A DNA stretch of 64,000 bases, from the NCBI GenBank assembly GCA_031289755.1, contig JAITOU010000004.1, forward strand, positions 1 to 64,000, written 5' to 3'. Below are positions 44,714 to 52,000 of the stretch, one piece after another. The number at the start of each line of letters is the position of its first letter. Positions within the stretch are counted from its first letter, which is position 1. Under the pieces are notes generated by a model. That model was not told the DNA's origin, did not search any database, and saw only the letters and a list, made by a program, of their open reading frames with translations. The translations under genes and the position numbers were made by a program. The DNA is from Clostridiales bacterium. Lineage in GTDB: Bacteria > Bacillota > Clostridia > Christensenellales > JAISNN01.

Positions 44714-46120
44714 CTATTGATTTGTCAGCATGAGCAGCACACTGGCAAGATAAGGTCTGATAAGTGCCGGCTCGATGATATTATCCACATAGCCGTTCTT
44801 TGCCGCTATATAAGGATTAGCCGACTCTTCGGCGTATTTTTTGTTGAGTTCTTCTCTCTTTTTTATCGGGTCGGCGGCTTTTTTGAGTTCTTCGTCATAG
44901 AATAAGACGGTAGCCGTCTCGGGATTGACGGGAGAGATTACGCTGTCTACCGTCGCAAAGACATAATTGTAGCCCAGCTCCTTAGCCGCAAACGCGCTGT
45001 AAGCATAGCCTATCGCATTGCCCGTGATGACCGATATTTTGATGTTTTCGGAGATGGCGATATTGCTCAAAAGCGCGGACGCCGCGCCCGCCACTCCGCC
45101 GTATTCGCTCTCTACCGACGGCTCTATGCCCTTGCAATCGACAAAATTGACCAAAGGAATGTCGAATGCCGAAACGGTATATATAAATTTCGACGCTTTT
45201 TTGAGTCCGTCCGCCGTGACAAATTTGTTGACCTTAGGGTCGAAGGCTATAAATGCCGCCGTGATTCCGGCTATCTTGCCGAGAACGCACTTGACTTCCC
45301 TTGCGTAGTCCGCATATACTTCCGTATATTTTGCGTCGTCTATGACGGCTTTAAACAGGCTTTCCGCATCGGCGGCTTCGTTTAGCGTCGGCGTTTCGCG
45401 GTTGATATCGTCGGTATAATCATCCGACGCGATATATCCGGCACTCGGAAGCAGTGCGAGCAGTCCGCTCAAATTGTCTTTAAGCTCCTGCGCCGTCTTG
45501 TAAAGGAAGGATATGCCGTTGGTTTTTTCGGCAATTTTTTTTGCCGAAAGCGCGTCTGCGGAGGTCTTTGACGACGCCGCCGCGACGAGCGGAGATGCGA
45601 CCGACAGCTTGGCTTTTTCATCGGCAAAAACAAAGTCGGCGGTATCGGCAAAGACGCTCATCATTCCGACGCAATTGCCTTTGACGACGGCGATATGGGG
45701 AACGCTCCCCGATATGTCGTTAGCCGCTTTGATTATCTTGGCGTAGCCTTCGCTGACGCTTATGCCCTCGCCTATCCGTGCGCCCGCCGAATCTATGATA
45801 GATATAAAAGGTATGCCGGCTTTGTCCGCCGCATAAATATTTTTTGCAATCTTATCGGCGTGCGCCTTGCCGAGAGAACCCGACAAAAGCTCCGAATTTT
45901 GAGCAAAAAGATAGACCGGAATGCCGTCGATAGACGCATATCCGGTGATAACGCCTTCGCCGAGTGCGTCCGTTCCGTCCAAAAAATTTGTTCCGGCGAG
46001 AAAAATATCCGTCTCGATAAGGCTCTTCTCGTCCAACAGTCCGCTCAAAAAGCTCCTGATTTTTTTGGACGCTTCGGTCACCCTGTCCGAATTGCTCTCC
46101 AAAATCTTTATCTTATCCAT
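44714..46120 (-). CDS. Acyl-CoA carboxyltransferase (MmdA/12S-like)
   Basis: A 468-residue protein with the two-halved crotonase-fold carboxyltransferase domain of MmdA/PccB/transcarboxylase-12S. Recognisable parts are F-L-D-G-T-D-A-L-G-E-G-V, D-S-A-G-A-R-I-G-E-G and, in the second half, V-D-C-K-G-I-E-P-S-x-E-x-E-Y-G-G-V-A. It is somewhat short and diverged: typical members exceed 500 residues, and the usual D-x-P-G-F segment reads V-D-C-K-G. Substrate could be methylmalonyl-CoA or another acyl-CoA. GGAGG precedes the ATG; it heads the cluster. Confidence 0.85.
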   Translation of the reverse strand: MDKIKILESNSDRVTEASKKIRSFLSGLLDEKSLIETDIFLAGTNFLDGTDALGEGVITGYASIDGIPVYLFAQNSELLSGSLGKAHADKIAKNIYAADKAGIPFISIIDSAGARIGEGISVSEGYAKIIKAANDISGSVPHIAVVKGNCVGMMSVFADTADFVFADEKAKLSVASPLVAAASSKTSADALSAKKIAEKTNGISFLYKTAQELKDNLSGLLALLPSAGYIASDDYTDDINRETPTLNEAADAESLFKAVIDDAKYTEVYADYAREVKCVLGKIAGITAAFIAFDPKVNKFVTADGLKKASKFIYTVSAFDIPLVNFVDCKGIEPSVESEYGGVAGAASALLSNIAISENIKISVITGNAIGYAYSAFAAKELGYNYVFATVDSVISPVNPETATVLFYDEELKKAADPIKKREELNKKYAEESANPYIAAKNGYVDNIIEPALIRPYLASVLLMLTNQ

Positions 46121-46341
46121 TTATACCTCCGAAATCCGTAATTCCGTATCTCTATTCAAATTTTGTTAAATTTATTTTGTTCGCCGCATTTTTTATATGC
46201 GGATTTTACCTTTTATCGCTTCTCTGTCCTGTTTTCGTGCGGATTTTTAACCGACACAGCATTTTTTATCGTCTTGTACGCTTGTCAAAAAACCGTCCGC
46301 GAACGCCTTTGTCTTAAAAAAACAAATATTCCGACTATAAT

Positions 46342-46370
46342 ATAATAATTCATTTCCGCAAAAAAATCAA
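46342..46370 (-). promoter_or_regulatory. Promoter of the carboxylase cluster
   Basis: TTGATT (46370-46365) and TATTAT (46347-46342) with a 17-bp spacer on the minus strand, about 220 bp before the first start codon. Confidence 0.6.
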
Positions 46371-46460
46371 GGATATTGACCTCCCATTTCAATTTTTTCG
46401 CACCGCCGCCGCTTTTTTAAGGACACATAACAATAACGGCAAAAACAAGCGTCCTTATAA

Positions 46461-46494
46461 AAAAAACAACGGATGCCGTCAAAAATCCGTCGTT
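46461..46494 (-). terminator. Terminator after DUF4143 ATPase C
   Basis: AACAACGGAT (46465-46474) pairs with ATCCGTCGTT (46485-46494, one G-U pair), with a U run on the minus strand, about 140 bp past the ATPase stop. Confidence 0.75.
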
Positions 46495-46632
46495 ATTTTG
46501 TTTGATTGTCGTTTTTATAGCGGCTTTCCGTTCAGTACGATTTTGACAAAACAAAGTACCGTTCCCCGTATGTGTCTGCAAAATTTTGCTTTACACTGTG
46601 GGCATGAAATCCGTAGACACCGTCTATTAATT

Positions 46633-47901
46633 TTAGTCCTTTAAGCACCCTATCGGTAAGACATACACGCCGTCTGGACGACGGTAGGCGTAACCGGTCG
46701 CGGTAAGCACAAGCAAAAACGACGGCGGATTCATTTGCTCCGTGTCGATTTTTTCCCGCAATTGGAGCAGGTGCTTCGCCCCGAGCGCAACCGCGCTATC
46801 GCCGCCAAGCTTAATCTCTATCGCTCCCCATTTCCCGTTGTTCAAGTGAATGACGGCATCGGTTTCTAACCCTGCTGAATCGCGGTAGTTATACACCGTT
46901 CCGCCTAATCGTTGTGAATACACCCTTAGGTCGCGGATACACATCGACTCAAATAAAAAGCCGAACGTATTGAGGTCTTTCATAATGTCTGTCGATGTCG
47001 CACCAAGAACCACCGCCGCCACGGAAGGGTCTACAAATTGGCGTGTGTCAGTCGTGCGCAGAGCCGCCTTTGAGCGCAGATACGGTGACCACGCCGCCAC
47101 GTCTTCTATCACATACAGCTTCTTAAAGGCATTCACATAAGAATCAAAGGTGCGCGGGTCGGCTACCGTTCCTTTCATTTCCGCGTCGGAGAGAAGCGTA
47201 CCTATACGCGTGCCTTGCGAAATATTCCTTGCGTAAACTCTCAGTATAGCCCTTGCGCGAGCCGGGTCGCGCTTGATTTCATCAATCTCTACGATATCCT
47301 CCGTTACAAGCGCATCCACGTAGTTTACCGCCGATGTCATCGCGACGACAGGGTCGGCTTCGGTCACCGCCGCCGGCCAACCGCCGCGGCATACGATTTT
47401 CGCTATATCGGTTAAGTTGTGCTTAGCGCGTCCCGATGCGCTTGCCGACCCGTCAAATAAAGCTTCGAGCGAAACCGTACCATCCGAGTCATGCGACTCC
47501 CACATTGACATTGGGCGCATTACCACCCTTTTCATTCTGCCCGTTCCGCTGTGACGGTTTTTGTCTTCTTTGGGTTTTGCCGAACCTGTAAGAATAAATT
47601 GTCCTTTACCGCCGCGCCTGTCCACTTCGGCACGCACATAATTCCATAGCTCCGGTATTGCCTGCCATTCGTCGAACATTAGCGGCGTTTCGCCTGTAAG
47701 CAACGCCGCGTCGCCCGTCGAAGCAAAAATTTTGTATTGATTAAATGTAGGCGGCCATTGCAACTCAACAATCGTTTTTGCAAACAATTTTGCCGACGTA
47801 CTCTTTCCGCACCATTTTGGTCCTTCGACTACAACGCACCCGACCTCTTTTAGCGAGCTTTGTATCGTGGCGTCGATTAGACGCGGTAAATAGCTATCCA
47901 T
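46633..47901 (-). CDS. AAA+ ATPase with DUF4143 nuclease-like domain (copy C)
   Basis: A 422-residue member of the AAA_14/DUF4143 family, clearly different from copies A and B. Walker A is G-P-K-W-C-G-K-S-T, Walker B is L-M-F-D-E-W-Q, the sensor-like T-G-S-A stretch follows, and the C-terminal nuclease-like pair is E-T-D-A-V-I and A-I-E-I-K-L-G-G. The ribosome site is GGGG about 10 nt before the ATG. It has its own promoter with three 23-bp repeats directly upstream of the -35. A toxin-antitoxin pair lies just beyond. Role unknown. Confidence 0.88.
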   Translation of the reverse strand: MDSYLPRLIDATIQSSLKEVGCVVVEGPKWCGKSTSAKLFAKTIVELQWPPTFNQYKIFASTGDAALLTGETPLMFDEWQAIPELWNYVRAEVDRRGGKGQFILTGSAKPKEDKNRHSGTGRMKRVVMRPMSMWESHDSDGTVSLEALFDGSASASGRAKHNLTDIAKIVCRGGWPAAVTEADPVVAMTSAVNYVDALVTEDIVEIDEIKRDPARARAILRVYARNISQGTRIGTLLSDAEMKGTVADPRTFDSYVNAFKKLYVIEDVAAWSPYLRSKAALRTTDTRQFVDPSVAAVVLGATSTDIMKDLNTFGFLFESMCIRDLRVYSQRLGGTVYNYRDSAGLETDAVIHLNNGKWGAIEIKLGGDSAVALGAKHLLQLREKIDTEQMNPPSFLLVLTATGYAYRRPDGVYVLPIGCLKD

Positions 47902-47967
47902 AGAAATATTCCCCCATTATCCCGAAAACCGTAGATTTCAGTCACGTCATCAGCGACTTTCCCATAT

Positions 47968-47996
47968 ATATTATACCCAAAAAACGAATTTGTCAA
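47968..47996 (-). promoter_or_regulatory. Promoter of DUF4143 ATPase C
   Basis: TTGACA (47996-47991) with TAATAT (47973-47968) at 17 bp, or the overlapping TATAAT at 15 bp, on the minus strand. The repeat array ends just upstream of the -35. Confidence 0.75.
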
Positions 47997-48002
47997 GCAC
48001 AA

Positions 48003-48063
48003 TGCAGAGTTTGAGACGTTTTTAATGCAGAGTTTGAGACGTTTTTAATGCGGAGTTTGTAAA
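48003..48063 (-). repeat. Three-copy 23-bp direct repeat before ATPase C
   Basis: On the minus strand GTCTCAAACTCTGCA recurs with a 23-bp period (plus coordinates 48003-48017, 48026-48040 and a diverged third copy from 48049). The core is similar to that of the ATPase B array. The spacing equals about two helical turns. Confidence 0.9.
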
Positions 48064-48094
48064 AAACCGAATTTTGCAGGCGCAACCTGCAAAA
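48061..48094 (-). terminator. Terminator of the toxin-antitoxin pair
   Basis: A 9-bp stem (TTTTGCAGG 48072-48080 / CCTGCAAAA 48086-48094), followed on the minus strand by UUCGG and six U residues. It is related to the palindromes at 48931-49012. Confidence 0.7.
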
Positions 48095-48225
48095 ATTCCG
48101 CATAATAGAAACAGCGTATTATTCGGCATAATGCAAAACGGCAAGCATTTGCCCGCCGTTGTTTATACTTTTAGTTTCGCATGACTAACACTTGCCGAAA
48201 AAGCCGCCGCGACTAATCTACTATC

Positions 48226-48561
48226 TTAATTCTTTTCTTTATCTGCTTTTGGTGCAAGCAATTTTAATGCCGACAAATCCCTTGCCGTATTCAGAACGAG
48301 AGTGATGTAAATCGCGTCCTTGCCTATATAGTACAGGGTCGCGTAATTTCGATAGGTTAGAATGTATTTGTATTTGGTTTTTTGTTTGAGTTTATTTTGC
48401 AGGTTTGCACCGCTTTCTGGCATATCGGCGATATTTTCGATAGCGTCGAGAATAGCCCCGACGACCTTTTCCGCTTGTACGGGGTCGTCACGGGAGATGA
48501 AGTCCTTTATCGCTTTTAAATCGTCATAGACCTGCGGATTGATAATCAAAACATTTTTCAT
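48226..48561 (-). CDS. RelE/ParE-family toxin
   Basis: A 111-residue basic protein of the RelE/ParE toxin superfamily: an N-terminal strand, a two-helix hairpin (D-D-L-K-A-I-K-D-F-I-S, A-E-K-V-V-G-A-I-L-D-A-I), and C-terminal strands with Y-I-L-T-Y-R-N-Y-A-T-L-Y-Y-I and I-T-L-V-L-N-T-A-R-D. Members either cut mRNA at the ribosome (RelE) or act on gyrase (ParE); which applies cannot be told here. Its start overlaps the antitoxin stop by 4 bp, the classic coupled arrangement. Confidence 0.88.
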   Translation of the reverse strand: MKNVLIINPQVYDDLKAIKDFISRDDPVQAEKVVGAILDAIENIADMPESGANLQNKLKQKTKYKYILTYRNYATLYYIGKDAIYITLVLNTARDLSALKLLAPKADKEKN

Positions 48562-48806
48562 ATACCGAGCTTGGCTTTCAATTCGTCAAGCGTGAGTGTA
48601 GCTTCGCCGTTTTGCACACGCGTCTCCGCTTCGGCGATTCGGGCAAAAAGAGCCTTTTCCGCTTGGTCTTGTTCGTATTCCGCTATATCCAAAAGGACAA
48701 AACGACCCCTGCCGTTTTTTGTCAAATACACCGGCGCGCCCGCGACGCAATCTTTGAGTACCGTATTGTAATTACGCAAATCCGATATCGGTTTTATGTT
48801 CGCCAT
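48558..48806 (-). CDS. Phd/YefM-family antitoxin
   Basis: An 82-residue antitoxin: an N-terminal Phd/YefM DNA-binding fold (I-K-P-I-S-D-L-R-N-Y-N-T-V-L, V-Y-L-T-K-N-G-R-G-R-F-V-L-L-D-I) and a C-terminal acidic helix that would wrap the toxin. It precedes the toxin, overlapping by 4 bp. A good promoter lies upstream on the minus strand (TTGTAT, 17 bp, TACAAT), with GGGGGG before the ATG. The protein should repress its own operon together with the toxin. Confidence 0.9.
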   Translation of the reverse strand: MANIKPISDLRNYNTVLKDCVAGAPVYLTKNGRGRFVLLDIAEYEQDQAEKALFARIAEAETRVQNGEATLTLDELKAKLGI

Positions 48807-48930
48807 ATAAAATCCCCCCTTACTATCTTATTCCGCTGTTTTTATTGTACCACAATTTTACGAAGAATACAACGGCATTGACAAAGCTTATCTAAAACAT
48901 CGTCGGTTTTTACGGATTTTTTACGACCGC

Positions 48931-49012
48931 ATTCCGCAAACACCGCCTGCAAAATTCGATTTTGCTCCGCAGATAAAAATTCCGCAAACGTTGCTTGCGG
49001 AATTCGATTTTG
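48931..49012. repeat. Pair of 34-bp palindromic repeats (includes MMPL terminator)
   Basis: Two 34-bp copies (48931-48964 and 48979-49012) share ATTCCGCAAAC at the left end and ATTCGATTTTG at the right end, with a 48-bp period. The second contains a perfect 10-bp stem (AATTCCGCAA 48978-48987 / TTGCGGAATT 48995-49004) followed on the minus strand by U residues, so it can terminate the MMPL gene that ends at 49076. Confidence 0.75.
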
Positions 49013-49075
49013 TTCGGGTTTATTATTTTGCGTAAGCCATTTGTATTCGCCGACTTCCCTGTTTCGTTTATCCGT

Positions 49076-52000
49076 CTATTTCTCTCCGCTCTGCAAAGCC
49101 TTATTCTTAAAAAACCTTGCTTTTAGCGTAGTTTTTTCGATATATTTATCGGTGAGCAGGAGTATTTGCGGCAGGACTGCCAGGACGGTTATCAGCGATA
49201 CGAGCGTTCCGCGCCACAGGAGATTGCCGATTGACGAGACGGCGACCGAGGTGGATATTGTGCCTATTGTGATTCCGGCTATGATTAAGACCAAGCCCGA
49301 CGTCATGATAGGTCCGATTGCCGATTTTAGAGCCGCCGAAAGAGCTTCGAGCTTAGGCTTTGTCTTTCGCTGTTCGATATAGTTGCTCGACAGTATTATT
49401 CCGTAATCGATAGTCGCCCCCATTTGTATACAGCTTGCTATGATATACGCCATAAAAAACATCGGCGAACCGGTCAAGGTATTGACCGAGAAGGATATCC
49501 AGACGGAGCTTTGAATGACAAGCATTATGATAAACGGAAGCAAAAGCGAACGATAAGTGAGCATGACCACCAAAAGGATAAAGAGAATGGATATTACCGT
49601 CGTCAGCATGATATCAAATTCAAAAGCCGTACCGATATCTTTTAGCCCCACCAGATTGCCTGCGAGATATATCTCTTCGTCACCGTAGACTATCGCCGCG
49701 ATGTTGCGCATCGTATCGACAAAGGCAAAGCCTTCGGGCGAGCCGTCCTTGACGTTCAGGACAAAAATCATGCGCGAAAAGTTTTCGCCGTTAAACATTT
49801 TTTCGCCTATCGCCAGCTGCTCCTTGTACGCCGTAAGCGTTTCGGTATGTTCGTCCGATATAAAATCCGATATGAGCGGCCTTTCGGTTAGCGAAAGGGT
49901 AAAATCTATTATCTCAGAAACTCTTATCGGCAACGCTTCAAATCTGCCGTAATCGACAAAATATTTTACATATACCTGCTCAATGAGCGACGCGTCTAAT
50001 GTCAGCCCTGCTCCGTCGGTCAAAGCCGTCAATTCCCCCGACACGGTGTCCAAGCAGCCGCTTATAACGGCGGAAAGCCGTTCATAATCATATGTCCTTG
50101 CGCTCACATAAACGCTGTGAAAATCATTGATTGCCGACAACAGCACAAACAGATTCGGCGTATACAAGGTATCTCCCGACCCGTCGTCGGCTATCGTTGC
50201 AAAAGCGTCGGCGGCGATTCGCGATATCAGCGCGCTGTAAGTATCGGAGGCGTCGTCCGACAGTGCCTGCATATAGAGAAGCATTTCGGATATCGTATAC
50301 TTCAAGGCGTTTCTCGACACGCTGACCGGAACAAGACCGTTGCGTATCGCGTACATGATGTAGACGGTTTTGGTTTCTTCCGCAGAGAAGGCAACGCCGT
50401 TCACACCCGAAGCGGCCGTAAGCTCGGCTATAAAGCCCGTCAAGTCCGCCGCGCTCATAGCGAGGTCTTTTTTGATACCGACCGTTTCGAGCATACCGAA
50501 CGCTCCGTTTAAGGCGGCGGCGTCCGACCCCAAAAAGTCCGAGATGAGCTTGATATATTCCGCATCCGATTCGTCGGTCACGCTTTGCATATACGCGCCA
50601 AATTCCGTCAGGCTCATAACTCCTTCCAAGAATGCCGCTTCCGACGGACTTTCCTGTATAAAATACAGGATATACGCTTGCTTGATAAGGTCGGCGTCAA
50701 AAGCCGAAGCCGACATAATGCCCGTCAAAAGCTCTGCCGTTTCGGAGTAGTCAAGGGAGATTTCTCCCGTGAAGGCTCTGAGTAATCTTTCGGCTTGATG
50801 AGCGTCCATGCCGCCGCCGTTCAGGACACCGGCGATAGCCGCGCCCAAAAAGCCTTCGTCCGCGCCTATTATATCGGCGAGATAGCTTATAAACTCTCTG
50901 CCTTGTATTTTATATTCTCCGCTCGATATTCCGTTCGGGCGGTATTCGGTATCGTACATTATATAGACCTGTTCGCTCAGTCCGACGTCGATAGCGGTCG
51001 TCATGCCGACCTTCTCCGAAATGCCTTGCAGTATATCCGTAATATCCGTATACGAGTATCCTTGTCCGTCGGTATAGGCGGCATACGCTTCGCTTATCCC
51101 GATAAGCGTGTCTACATACGAAGCGTCTTCGATATACGACGCTACCGTAGCGTTGTATATTGAAGAATCATAATAACCCTTTGACGGGTCGCCGTTCAAC
51201 AGCCTTGCGGTAAAGGCTATGACGTCCGCAGCCGGCGCGCTTGCGCTCATCAATGTGTGCGTCGGAATAGCCGTCGTAGGATTGTAGTTGAACGCGGGAT
51301 TTTTTTCAAAATGATATAATTTGTACAGTAATAAGGTCGTCGGTTCGTCTAATTCGATATTGCGCAAATTTACAAAAAGAATAGAGGCTAAAGCGAATAT
51401 ACCGTTTAAATAAGCCGACATTTCCCCGTAGGTATAATAAGTAGACGTACTGCCGAAGAGCTTGAGCAGATTGATGTCGCTTGCGTCTATTCCGAGTAGA
51501 ATAGGAGCTTTTTCCGCTAAAAAGTCTATAAAGGTCGCCGTGTTGATATAAAGACCTTCGACTCTCGCCGCGATATCAAAATCCGCATATACTCCGCTTG
51601 TACCGTCGTATAGGTTATATTTCTCCGTGTACAGCGCGTAAATAATATTGATATGCGTCTGCGTCAAAGTAACGTCGCCTACGATGTCCTTTGCCGCCTG
51701 GCTGTTGAGCAAGTCAAAGAATTGCACCGCGTCCGTATAGGTCGGCAAGGCTTCCGACATAAAATATTTTACAAGCGATAATTGGCTCTTTAAGGAATCT
51801 TCTATAAGGTCTGCAAACTCCGACGACGCGATACCGTCGGCGTACAGAATAAATTCTTCCACGCTCATTAGCGGCAATGCCGCTCCGTTGTTTTTGTACA
51901 GATAATTTCCGTAAAGCTGACGTATATACAGCTCGCTTATGTCAAGACCCGGAGCTAAGTAAGCCAGCCTAGCCATGGCTTCAAAAAAATCTTCCGCAGA

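Larger units (their letters stand above)
46121..46632. other. Gene-free stretch with carboxylase promoter and leader
   Basis: 512 bp. It contains a promoter for the carboxylase cluster (46342-46370), leaving a leader of about 215 nt with a small hairpin (CCGCAT / ATGCGG near 46186-46202), and the terminator of the upstream ATPase gene (46461-46494). No ORF of note. Confidence 0.6.
47902..48225. other. Region between ATPase C and the toxin gene
   Basis: 324 bp containing the ATPase C promoter, the 23-bp repeat array, and the toxin-antitoxin terminator hairpin (48061-48094). The 48095-48225 part has no feature I can name. Confidence 0.65.
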
